From assembly GCA_047616645.1 (NCBI GenBank), contig JBLHIH010000194.1:1-5974 (forward strand): a DNA stretch of 5,974 nucleotides, in the 5' to 3' direction. This DNA comes from JAHRVQ01 sp047616645. Lineage in GTDB: Bacteria > Pseudomonadota > Gammaproteobacteria > Pseudomonadales > Azotimanducaceae. Shown piece after piece: positions 1 through 5,880 of the stretch. Below the pieces are notes generated by a model. That model was not told where the DNA came from and did not search any database. It saw only the letters and a list, made by a program, of their open reading frames with translations. How positions within the stretch are numbered: position 1 is the first letter of the stretch; each line of letters starts with the position of its first letter. Position numbers and translations under genes: made by a program.

Positions 1-155
1 AACTGAGACATTTCTTTGAGGTGGATAGATACTTTGTCGTAATTGCATCTCTCAGTGCACTGGTGCAGGACAATGTTATTAGCGCTGACATAGTGACTAA
101 GGCGTTGAAAAAATTCAATATTGATCCGGAAAAAATAGATCCGAGTATTTCCTAG
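1..155 (+). CDS. aceE: Pyruvate dehydrogenase E1 component, C-terminal end (partial)
   Basis: This is the last 50 codons of the E1 component (thiamine-diphosphate-dependent pyruvate decarboxylase) of the pyruvate dehydrogenase complex. The first full codon is at base 3 and the stop is TAG at 153-155. The visible translation starts LRHFFEVDRYFVV and ends FNIDPEKIDPSIS. This matches the C-terminal signature of homodimeric AceE proteins: an LRxFFEVD segment, then a helical stretch and KFNIDxxKxxP just before the stop. The position directly upstream of aceF supports the call. The start, the ThDP-binding core and the promoter lie outside the window. The stop codon overlaps the Shine-Dalgarno sequence of aceF, so the two genes are very likely one operon and may be translationally coupled. 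Confidence 0.9.
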   Translation, partial: LRHFFEVDRYFVVIASLSALVQDNVISADIVTKALKKFNIDPEKIDPSIS

Positions 156-158
156 GAG
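154..158 (+). promoter_or_regulatory. Shine-Dalgarno of aceF overlapping the aceE stop
   Basis: AGGAG lies 5 bases before the aceF ATG and shares bases with the aceE TAG stop. This is a strong site. It fixes the aceF start at 164 and suggests that ribosomes ending aceE can reinitiate on aceF. Confidence 0.75.
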
Positions 159-163
159 ACGAA

Positions 164-1771
164 ATGAAAGAACAGGTTTTGGTTCCTGATGTTGGGGGCG
201 CGGAAGAAGTTGAAGTGATAGAGATATTGGTCTCTACTGGAGATACAGTTGATTTTGATGATTCTTTGGTTGTCTTGGAATCAGACAAAGCCAGTATGGA
301 AATTCCTTCGCCTATTAGCGGCAAGATTGTCAGTATTAACGTTAAGTTAGGTGACAAGGTCGATGAAGGTGCACTGATTCTTGAGCTTGAAGTTGAAAGC
401 CCCGGCCAAAGTCCAAGTCAGAATGAACCAAAGGAGGAAATCACAGAGGCGGTTTCTGAAACACAGCAAGAAAAAGTGGCACTTCCGATACCATCCTCTA
501 TTGAAAAGACAGTATCGGTCCCGGATGTTGGGGAGGCGAAAGATATTCTGGTGACCGAGATACTGGTCAAGCCGGGAGATATTCTCAGTACTGAAGATTC
601 TGTAGTCGTACTAGAGTCAGACAAAGCGAGTATGGAAATTCCGACCCCCTTTGCAGGTGAAGTACTTGAAGTCTTAATCAAGGAAGGTCAGGAAGTAAAT
701 GAAGGTGATGAAATAATCAGAATCAAAGCGGTGAGTGATGATTCACCTGTCGCAAAAGTTAAACAAGATCAAGCAAGTGAAGACAAAGCGACTATTCCTC
801 CTAAGACGGCAGTTCAAGAGAAGAGCACTTCAGATAAGCCCTCTTTAGATAAGAAAGCATCAAGTTCTTCTTCAGTCCACGCAGGTCCCGCTGTTAGAAA
901 ACAAGCAAGACAATATGGCGTAGATCTATCTGATATAAAAGGAACAGGGCGAAGCGGTCGGGTGCTTAAAGAAGATATTCAGGAATATGTGAAACTACAA
1001 TTGTCTTCTCCTGCGACTCAAAAAAATGAAGGTAGTGGTATACCTGCCATTCCAGTGATTGATTTTTCTCGTTTTGGGGAAATAGAACTAGCGCCTTTAA
1101 GTCGAATTAAAAAAGCGACAGCCAAAAACCTGCATAGGTCATGGTTGAACGTACCCCATGTTACGCAATTTGATGAAGCAGATATTACTGAGCTTGAGGA
1201 ATTTAGAAAAACACAGAATGTTGCACTGGCCAAAGAAGGGATAAAATTAACGCCCCTCGCATTTCTTGTTAAAGCCTGCGTGAATGCATTAATCAAGTTC
1301 CCCCAGTTTAATGCGTCTATCGAAGCGGATTATGGCAACTTGATATTGAAAAAATACTATAACATTGGTATTGCAGTAGAAACGCCCGATGGACTTGTTG
1401 TCCCTGTGTTAAAAGATGTCGACAAAAAGGGAATAATTCAGATTGGTAATGAATGTGGTGAACTTGCACGGCTTGCTCGAGATAAAAAATTGCCAATGGA
1501 TGCGATGCAGGGTGCGACGTTTACCATATCTAGCTTAGGTGGAATCGGGGGTACTGCTTTTACACCGATCGTCAATGCGCCAGAAGTTGCCATTCTTGGT
1601 GTTTCTAAATCAAAAATGGCACCACAATGGAATGGGCAAGAATTTATCCCAAGAATGATGTTACCGCTTTCATTGTCTTATGATCATCGTGCGATAGACG
1701 GTGCTGAGGCGGCTCGGTTTAGTCTTCACTTAAGTCAGGTAATCACCGATGTTAGGCGAATGTTGCTTTAA
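164..1771 (+). CDS. aceF: Dihydrolipoyllysine-residue acetyltransferase, E2 of pyruvate dehydrogenase
   Basis: This 535-residue E2 core enzyme moves the acetyl group from E1 to CoA via lipoyl-lysine swinging arms in the cytoplasm. Domain order: lipoyl domain 1 (about residues 2-77, lipoyl Lys42 in ESDKASMEIP); a short acidic linker; lipoyl domain 2 (about 114-189, Lys154 in the same motif); a Ser/Lys/Asp-rich flexible linker (about 190-238); the peripheral subunit-binding domain (about 239-277, AGPAVRKQAR...GRVLKEDI); a second linker; and the catalytic acetyltransferase domain (about 305-535). The catalytic motif is SYDHRAIDGA, with His508 and Asp512. Two lipoyl domains is an intermediate number for the family; E. 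coli has three. The ATG at 164 has a strong Shine-Dalgarno. It is in an operon with aceE. No lpd (E3) follows: the next gene converges, with its stop 5 bases away. The call is secure. Confidence 0.97.
   Translation: MKEQVLVPDVGGAEEVEVIEILVSTGDTVDFDDSLVVLESDKASMEIPSPISGKIVSINVKLGDKVDEGALILELEVESPGQSPSQNEPKEEITEAVSETQQEKVALPIPSSIEKTVSVPDVGEAKDILVTEILVKPGDILSTEDSVVVLESDKASMEIPTPFAGEVLEVLIKEGQEVNEGDEIIRIKAVSDDSPVAKVKQDQASEDKATIPPKTAVQEKSTSDKPSLDKKASSSSSVHAGPAVRKQARQYGVDLSDIKGTGRSGRVLKEDIQEYVKLQLSSPATQKNEGSGIPAIPVIDFSRFGEIELAPLSRIKKATAKNLHRSWLNVPHVTQFDEADITELEEFRKTQNVALAKEGIKLTPLAFLVKACVNALIKFPQFNASIEADYGNLILKKYYNIGIAVETPDGLVVPVLKDVDKKGIIQIGNECGELARLARDKKLPMDAMQGATFTISSLGGIGGTAFTPIVNAPEVAILGVSKSKMAPQWNGQEFIPRMMLPLSLSYDHRAIDGAEAARFSLHLSQVITDVRRMLL
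281..306 (+). repeat. Direct repeat, lipoylation-site copy 1
   Basis: These 26 bases encode the lipoyl-lysine motif of the first AceF lipoyl domain. They recur at 617-642 with one mismatch, a spacing of 336 bases or 112 codons. This reflects the internal duplication of the lipoyl domain, not a mobile repeat. Confidence 0.85.
617..642 (+). repeat. Direct repeat, lipoylation-site copy 2
   Basis: This is the second copy of the 26-base lipoylation-site sequence, in the second AceF lipoyl domain. It differs from 281-306 at one base (C/G in an alanine codon). Confidence 0.85.
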
Positions 1772-1777
1772 GCGCTT
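1770..1777. promoter_or_regulatory. AAGCGCTT palindrome between the aceF and adenosyltransferase stops
   Basis: This perfect 8-base palindrome sits in the context TTTAAGCGCTTTAAA and spans the convergent stop codons of aceF (TAA 1769-1771) and the adenosyltransferase gene (TAA, complement of 1777-1779). The same octamer occurs twice more, at 2370-2377 and 2386-2393, so the three copies bracket the adenosyltransferase gene. It could be a protein-binding site, since the core resembles LacI-family operators, or a short hairpin. No T-run follows on either strand, so a terminator role is weak. Confidence 0.35.
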
Positions 1778-2340
1778 TAAACGTCCTTCTGCCAAAGTAC
1801 TTCTTCGATCTTGAGAACGTAGGCCGTATACCGTGCGGCAACAAATAGGTAATCAGAAAGCCGATTTAAATAACGCAGTGATTCGACATTAATGTTTTCT
1901 TCTCCCTGCAGGCTAACCAAATCCCTTTCCGCGCGCCTGCAAATACTACGACATAGGTGAAAGATGGCAATGAGCTTATGTCCACCCGGTAGAATGAAAT
2001 TCTCTAAAGGATCGAGCTGAGCATTCATTTGATCAAGTGCTACTTCAAGTTTGCTTACATGACCTTCGTTAATAATTTCGAATCCCGGTATAGAAATTTC
2101 TCCGCCTAAATCAAAAATGCGATGCTGGTTGTACTCTAGGAATTTTTTTAGGACTGAAAGATCATCATGATTTACATCTCGAATCGCCTCGACACACAAA
2201 CCAATATAGCTATTAAGCTCGTCAATGCTACCGATGGTTTTAATTCGGATATGATCTTTTCTAATCCGATTTCCATCGCCCAAGCCTGTTTCACCTAAAT
2301 CGCCGGTGCGTGTATAAATTTTACTTAAACGTTTTCCCAC
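1777..2340 (-). CDS. pduO: PduO-type ATP:cob(I)alamin (corrinoid) adenosyltransferase
   Basis: This 187-residue cytoplasmic enzyme transfers the adenosyl group of ATP to cob(I)alamin, giving adenosylcobalamin. Family signatures visible are the N-terminal ATP-binding segment KIYTRTGDLGETGLGDG (residues 7-23), SIDELNSYIG (38-47), ILPGG (116-120), the HLCRSICRRAERD helix (128-140) with the conserved Arg/Glu cluster, and the C-terminal YLNRLSDYLFVAAR (157-170). Length is normal. The start is GTG (complement of 2338-2340). It is preferred because the conserved SKIYTRTGD segment begins at residue 6 and no in-frame ATG precedes it; the upstream GGA gives only a weak Shine-Dalgarno. It converges on aceF and lies 62 bases downstream of the GGDEF-like gene on the same strand. 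No other B12 gene or B12-dependent enzyme is visible, so whether it serves salvage or one particular mutase cannot be told. The symbol refers to the PduO type rather than to a pdu operon. Confidence 0.93.
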   Translation of the reverse strand: MGKRLSKIYTRTGDLGETGLGDGNRIRKDHIRIKTIGSIDELNSYIGLCVEAIRDVNHDDLSVLKKFLEYNQHRIFDLGGEISIPGFEIINEGHVSKLEVALDQMNAQLDPLENFILPGGHKLIAIFHLCRSICRRAERDLVSLQGEENINVESLRYLNRLSDYLFVAARYTAYVLKIEEVLWQKDV

Positions 2341-2351
2341 ATTAATATCCG

Positions 2352-2382
2352 ATTATATGATGGTAAATTAAGCGCTTGTCAA
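2352..2382 (-). promoter_or_regulatory. Putative sigma70 promoter of the adenosyltransferase gene
   Basis: Read on the - strand, a perfect TTGACA (complement of 2377-2382) is followed after 19 bases by a perfect TATAAT (complement of 2352-2357). Both hexamers are consensus, but the spacing is 2 bases longer than optimal. Transcription would start near 2345, leaving only about 5 untranslated bases before the GTG at 2340. The transcript would therefore be nearly leaderless. Readthrough from the upstream gene is an alternative. Confidence 0.45.
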
Positions 2383-2393
2383 CTAAAGCGCTT
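2370..2393. promoter_or_regulatory. Paired AAGCGCTT palindromes around the -35, possible operator
   Basis: Two exact AAGCGCTT palindromes (2370-2377 and 2386-2393) lie 16 bases centre to centre. The -35 hexamer TTGACA of the putative promoter overlaps one and runs toward the other, so a bound protein would block RNA polymerase. The AARCGYTT-like core resembles operators of LacI-family regulators (CcpA sites and related), but no regulator is encoded here. Because the octamer is self-complementary, the pair can also form an 8-bp stem with an 8-base loop. As a terminator for the upstream - strand gene it would lack a T-run. Confidence 0.4.
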
Positions 2394-2402
2394 TTCAAAA
2401 AA

Positions 2403-3335
2403 CTACGGCGTTAGATGATGAACAAAGATAGTATCACTTTGGAATGCTGTTTCAGAGTTCTTCTGCGCAGATTCAATGAGTAATTGAGGATTAGGTGGGC
2501 CATTGTCTGCATGACTAGCACATAAGCTCATGGCAATGTTAGCAGGCAAAAATCCGGCTGCTGTCTGGTATCTTTTTAATCTTACTCCATCAAATATCCG
2601 CTTATAACAATCTGCCGTACAATGCTCGATGGTAGGTTGTAATAGAACCAGTGCAAATTCCCCTGGGCCATAGTAGGTGACGATATCCATGGGCCGAACA
2701 AGATGTTGAATTTTCTCTGATACGGAAACGATAAGCTCGTCCGCAATCTTTTCATCATACTGATCAATTGTTTCTTGGTAGTTGTGAACAGATACCAACA
2801 AGAAACAAACCGCGCCACCACGCGATTCGATTTGTCGAATAGCATCACGCAAACTCTGCTCTGCATATCGACGATTTCCAAGACCCGTTAATGGATCTAA
2901 TAATTGACCCTTTTGTAGTATTTTATTTGATGTATTTAAATCGCTATTTAAAGCTTGAAGAGAATTGATTTGATGCGACAATCGGCAGCCAATGGCAACC
3001 ATAAGAGACAGCTTGTCAATTTTGACGAAAGGTATATGTGCATCAATGCAACTCTCGTTTAAGTCTTCGTCAGAATTATCACCAATCAGAATAATATAGC
3101 TAAAGTGTTTACTTTCATCATCGATTTCTCGAATAGCCTCGGCTATCTCAAGTCCACTAAGATCCTCAGTATCTGCTTCGATAATAACAACATGGGCAGG
3201 TGCGGCTTCCAGTTTTTGAAGCCCATCTACACCACCTGAACAGTATTGCTTGTCCTCAAATCGGGATAACAAATCATCATAGATATCTGTCGATGTATCA
3301 GGCTTTTTAATGGTCACAATGGGTAGGTTATGCAT
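2403..3335 (-). CDS. Degenerate receiver-like / GGDEF-like signalling protein
   Basis: This soluble 310-residue protein has no signal peptide or membrane segment. Residues about 1-118 resemble a response-regulator receiver fold: a hydrophobic strand ending HVVIIE at Glu53, where the phospho-accepting Asp is expected, and FVKIDK with Lys105 at the place of the conserved Lys. A helical linker (about 119-145) leads to a GGDEF-type domain that opens with canonical DPLTGLGNRR (147-156). Catalytic features are lost: the signature is GPGEF (223-227) instead of GG[D/E]EF, and the metal-binding segment usually like DIDHFK reads SVHNYQ (182-187). An RxxD motif (Arg214-Asp217), placed five residues before the signature like the inhibitory I-site of diguanylate cyclases, is kept. 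It probably makes no c-di-GMP and may bind it (inference). The ATG at 3335 has a weak A-rich Shine-Dalgarno. The gene is divergent from yajQ. Confidence 0.85.
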   Translation of the reverse strand: MHNLPIVTIKKPDTSTDIYDDLLSRFEDKQYCSGGVDGLQKLEAAPAHVVIIEADTEDLSGLEIAEAIREIDDESKHFSYIILIGDNSDEDLNESCIDAHIPFVKIDKLSLMVAIGCRLSHQINSLQALNSDLNTSNKILQKGQLLDPLTGLGNRRYAEQSLRDAIRQIESRGGAVCFLLVSVHNYQETIDQYDEKIADELIVSVSEKIQHLVRPMDIVTYYGPGEFALVLLQPTIEHCTADCYKRIFDGVRLKRYQTAAGFLPANIAMSLCASHADNGPPNPQLLIESAQKNSETAFQSDTIFVHHLTP

Positions 3336-3457
3336 ATTATCTTTTTTTGCTCAAATCTCAGTCTACATCATCTATTGGTAAGCAGATGTGCTTAGAGATT
3401 TTTATCTGATACAGTCTAACTATTGTAGTGATTGTAAAGAAATAGAGGGGAAATGAC
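3336..3457. promoter_or_regulatory. Divergent intergenic region between the GGDEF-like gene and yajQ
   Basis: These 122 AT-rich bases separate two divergent starts, so promoters for both genes must lie here or within the genes. I see no convincing -35/-10 pair on either strand. A small inverted repeat AGAT-TTTT-ATCT is present near 3397-3408. No riboswitch or RNA gene is recognisable. Confidence 0.4.
3445..3450 (+). promoter_or_regulatory. Shine-Dalgarno of yajQ
   Basis: GAGGGG ends 7 bases before the ATG at 3458. It is a good purine-rich ribosome binding site that supports this start. Confidence 0.6.
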
Positions 3458-3940
3458 ATGCCATCTTTTGACACGGTTTCAGAAGTTGACCAATTTGAGA
3501 TTACTAATGCTGTTGATCAAGCTAATAGAGAACTTAAAACGCGATATGACTTTAAAGGCGTCGACTCTCGTTTTGAACAAAATGATAGCGAAGTTGAATT
3601 AACCGCTGAGGCGGATATTCAATTGGATCAAATGCTCGATATACTTCGATCAAAACTCGTGAATCGCTCAATCGATGTAAGGGTAATGGAAGTGAAGGAT
3701 ATTCGCCCTCATGGAAAGTTATTGCACCAGACGGTCATAGTGCGGCAGGGTATTGAAATCGATCTTGCTCGAAAAATCGTCAAAATGATTAAGCAAGCGA
3801 AACTAAAAGTGCAAGCCGCTATTCAAGGTGAGAAAGTGCGTGTCACTGGCAAGAAAAGAGACGACTTACAGAAAGTCATGAACCTTTTACGTGAAAGTGA
3901 TATCGACATGCCGCTTCAGTTTGATAACTTTCGGGAATGA
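3458..3940 (+). CDS. yajQ: YajQ-family nucleotide-binding protein
   Basis: This 160-residue protein of the YajQ (UPF0234/DUF520) family is small, cytoplasmic and built from two ferredoxin-like halves. The diagnostic N-terminus MPSFDTVSEVD is followed by NAVDQANRELKTRYDFKG (residues 17-34), then ELTAEAD (47-53) and, in the second half, the motifs ARKIVKMIKQAKLKVQAAIQG (104-124) and VRVTGKKRDDLQ (127-138). It ends MPLQFDNFRE, typical of the family and of full length. Family members bind nucleic acids or nucleotides, and a Xanthomonas homologue is reported to be a c-di-GMP receptor that acts with a transcription factor; the function here is inferred. It has a good Shine-Dalgarno, is divergent from a degenerate GGDEF protein, and is followed after 3 bases by the ampG-like gene. 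Confidence 0.95.
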   Translation: MPSFDTVSEVDQFEITNAVDQANRELKTRYDFKGVDSRFEQNDSEVELTAEADIQLDQMLDILRSKLVNRSIDVRVMEVKDIRPHGKLLHQTVIVRQGIEIDLARKIVKMIKQAKLKVQAAIQGEKVRVTGKKRDDLQKVMNLLRESDIDMPLQFDNFRE

Positions 3941-3946
3941 TAGTTG
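3933..3946 (+). promoter_or_regulatory. Shine-Dalgarno and TTG start of the ampG-like gene inside the yajQ end
   Basis: GGGA (3933-3936), inside the last yajQ codons, lies 7 bases before TTG at 3944. An in-frame TAG at 3941-3943 directly precedes the TTG, so no start upstream is possible. The next in-frame candidates (GTG 4031, ATG 4040) would cut into the first membrane segment. Together these make TTG the best start and suggest coupling to yajQ termination at 3938-3940. Confidence 0.6.
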
Positions 3947-5305
3947 ACTATACCCTCAGAAAAGCAAATCCCATCTTCTAAGCAAAAGTTTTCCTGGCGA
4001 GAAGTCATCACCGTTTATTCACAGACACGTGTGATAACGATGATATTTTTAGGCTTTGCCGGTGGGCTACCTTTTCTATTAGTATTCTCAACCCTCACCG
4101 CGTGGCTTCGTGATGATGGTGTCAGTCGCAGTGCTATTGGCTTTTTTGCCTGGGTAGGCATTACTTATTCTGTCAAAGTATTTTGGGCCCCGGTTGTTGA
4201 TCGAATCGCTTTACCCTTTCTTACACAACGCTTGGGACAACGACGATCCTGGATTCTAATTGGCCAAGTGGGAATAGCTACTGGCCTAATCGGTATGATG
4301 TTAGTGGGCTCTGGACAGCTCTACCTTCTTTCGTTATTTGCATTTATGGTTGCCTTCTCCTCTGCGACTCAAGACATTGCCATTGACGCATATCGAATTG
4401 AAGCAATGGCAGAGCGATATCAAGGGGCAATGTCAGCGAGTTATATTTTTGGTTATAGAGTGGCCTTGTTAGTCGCCGGAGCAGGTGCCTTATATATTGC
4501 TGAATATCAAAACTGGTCAGTGGCTTATCTCACCATGGCCGCTTTGACGGGCGTCGGTATATTAACGGTGCTTATCATTCAAGAACCCGATGTAAATCGT
4601 AAAGTTTTTAAAGCACCTGTCATGGCAAACGGCGATCAAGCTTCTGGCTTTGTTGTCCTACGATCGTGGTTAGCCGATGCACTAGTAGGACCCTTTACCG
4701 ATTTCTTCCAACGTAATGGAAACTTTGCGTTGATTATTCTACTTTTCATTGCCGTGTTTCGATTAAGCGATATTGCCATGGGCATTATGGCAAATCCTTT
4801 TTACTTAGACATGGGCTATTCAAAAACCGAGATAGCAAACGTCGCAAAAGTTTTCGGATTCTTTATGTCGATTTTGGGATCTGCTGTCTGCGGTATATTG
4901 GTTGTAAAGTGGAGCATCTTTCGATGCTTGTTTATTGGTGCTGTCGCCGTGGCATCAACAAATTTACTCTTTGCTGGTTTGTCTTTAATGACACCGGAAC
5001 TGAGTTCATTGGCAGTCGTCATTAGTGCTGATAATTTGAGCGGGGGTTTTGCAGCCACAGCTTTTATTGCTTATTTATCTAGTCTAACAAATCGGTCTTA
5101 CACAGCGACACAATATGCGCTCTTTAGCTCGCTCATGACATTACCGGGAAAGTTTATTAGCGGTTTTTCGGGGATGGTTGTAGACAGTGAGGGGTATTTT
5201 ACTTTCTTTATTGCTGCTGCCGGCCTAGGTATTCCTGCGATATTGTTGGTGTGGGTATTAATACGAAGAGAACATGCTAAAGAAGCAATAGCTAATGATG
5301 CATAG
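3944..5305 (+). CDS. ampG: AmpG-family muropeptide permease (MFS transporter)
   Basis: This 453-residue inner-membrane protein of the major facilitator superfamily, AmpG type, imports GlcNAc-anhydroMurNAc (muro)peptides from the periplasm for cell-wall recycling. In many gammaproteobacteria this feeds AmpR/beta-lactamase control. After a polar N-terminus (1-28) it shows about twelve hydrophobic segments, in two blocks (about 29-212 and 259-440) split by a hydrophilic loop (213-258). AmpG-like motifs are FLGFAGGLPFLL (35-46), AIGFFAWVG (64-72), KVFWAPVVDR (78-87), FSSATQDIAIDAYRIE (138-153), GPFTDFFQRN (249-258), DNLSGGFAATAFIAYL (363-378) and TATQYALFSSL (387-397). The start is TTG, 3 bases after the yajQ stop, which implies co-transcription and coupling. 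It is shorter than E. coli AmpG (about 490 residues), mostly at the C-terminus. An MFS sugar porter is the alternative, but the motifs favour AmpG. Confidence 0.88.
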   Translation: MTIPSEKQIPSSKQKFSWREVITVYSQTRVITMIFLGFAGGLPFLLVFSTLTAWLRDDGVSRSAIGFFAWVGITYSVKVFWAPVVDRIALPFLTQRLGQRRSWILIGQVGIATGLIGMMLVGSGQLYLLSLFAFMVAFSSATQDIAIDAYRIEAMAERYQGAMSASYIFGYRVALLVAGAGALYIAEYQNWSVAYLTMAALTGVGILTVLIIQEPDVNRKVFKAPVMANGDQASGFVVLRSWLADALVGPFTDFFQRNGNFALIILLFIAVFRLSDIAMGIMANPFYLDMGYSKTEIANVAKVFGFFMSILGSAVCGILVVKWSIFRCLFIGAVAVASTNLLFAGLSLMTPELSSLAVVISADNLSGGFAATAFIAYLSSLTNRSYTATQYALFSSLMTLPGKFISGFSGMVVDSEGYFTFFIAAAGLGIPAILLVWVLIRREHAKEAIANDA

Positions 5306-5322
5306 GTTTAAGAGGGCTTGTT

Positions 5323-5849
5323 CTAATCAACTGGGCTGATCATGCCTCGTTGACGTATGCCGACGACATATGTGTAAATTTGTGTGGTAGAGATATCGTT
5401 ATGCCCCATGGTTTCTTGAATACTCCTTAAGTCGACACCTTGTTCTAACAAACGGGTCGCGAAACTGTGACAAAAGGTATGACATCCAGCTTTCTTGATA
5501 GTGCATAAGGCAGGTAAACTGAACCCTTACCATCACTTAAGTCTTGTGAATGTTGGGCAGATACATAGTCAATTTGCATTCTTAGACTATCTTTTAGAGA
5601 AGTTGGTAATAAAGTGCGTCTAGATTTTGCGCCTATAGCATCGCGGACAACAATAAAGCCCTGCTTCATTTCGATGTTTTGTAATCTTAGTCTTGTGCAT
5701 TCAGAAACGCTTAGACGGCTTCCGTACATAAGAGATGCCGCAATAGAATGAATGCCTTTAAGCTGCTCGATGACCCGCTTTGCTTCGTCATGGCTAAATA
5801 CAGAAGGAAGTTGTTTTGGCTTCTGTGCGTAGCTAAATTTGAGTGTTCT
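5323..5849 (-). pseudogene. intI: Integron integrase (IntI-type tyrosine recombinase), decayed
   Basis: This is a remnant of a tyrosine recombinase for integron cassette integration. The upstream part (5849 to about 5493) reads KPKQLPSVFSHDEAKRVI..., then MYGSRLSVSECTRLRL and SRRTLLPTSL, and ends near LPYALSRK. The downstream part, in another frame (about 5493 to 5326), reads AGCHTFCHSFATRLL, MGHNDISTTQIYTYVV and RQRGMISPVD, with a TAG stop at 5323-5325. The HTxRHSFAT block, the TTQIYTHV block and the GxxSPxD tail are characteristic of integron integrases. Damage: about 50-60 codons between ALSRK and CHTF, including the integron-specific extra domain, are missing with a frame change at the junction near 5493; the box I catalytic Arg is Ser (AGC, 5709-5711) with Gly to Arg two codons earlier; the box II Arg is Cys (TGT, 5470-5472); and the N-terminal ~100 residues are cut off by the IS. 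His of the MGHND block and the nucleophilic Tyr of IYT remain. It is certainly non-functional. Confidence 0.85.
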
Positions 5850-5880
5850 GGAATGGCAAGGCTTTCCCGGACACTTTTCT
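5849..5880 (-). repeat. Putative right terminal inverted repeat of the IS3-family element
   Basis: The sequence beginning TGGAATGGCAAGG and continuing through CCGGACACTTTT lies directly behind the transposase stop. It begins with TG on the outside, as IS3-family ends do (TG...CA). The integrase homology starts right at its outer edge. The exact boundary is uncertain because the other IS end is outside the window. Confidence 0.5.

Noticed and set aside
115..357. Antisense open frames over aceF (115-357, 418-681, 1018-1296)
   Set aside because: They lie opposite well-conserved coding sequence, have low-complexity Ser/Thr-rich translations typical of antisense frames, and show no family motif or Shine-Dalgarno.
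2370..2400. The paired AAGCGCTT palindromes as a rho-independent terminator
   Set aside because: An 8-bp stem can form, but in the direction of the GGDEF-like transcript it is followed by AATTTACC and not a T-run, and it overlaps a promoter-like sequence. An operator is the better reading.
2582..2881. Second - strand frame inside the GGDEF-like gene
   Set aside because: It is a shifted frame of a gene whose own frame shows clear GGDEF-family motifs. The shifted product matches nothing recognisable.
4816..5058. Antisense open frame within the ampG-like gene
   Set aside because: It is the shadow of a conserved membrane-protein coding region, with no start signal or recognisable motif.
5306..5444. 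Apparent non-coding gap after the ampG-like gene
   Set aside because: Translated on the - strand it gives the C-terminal part of the integrase up to its stop at 5323, so only 17 bases are truly intergenic.
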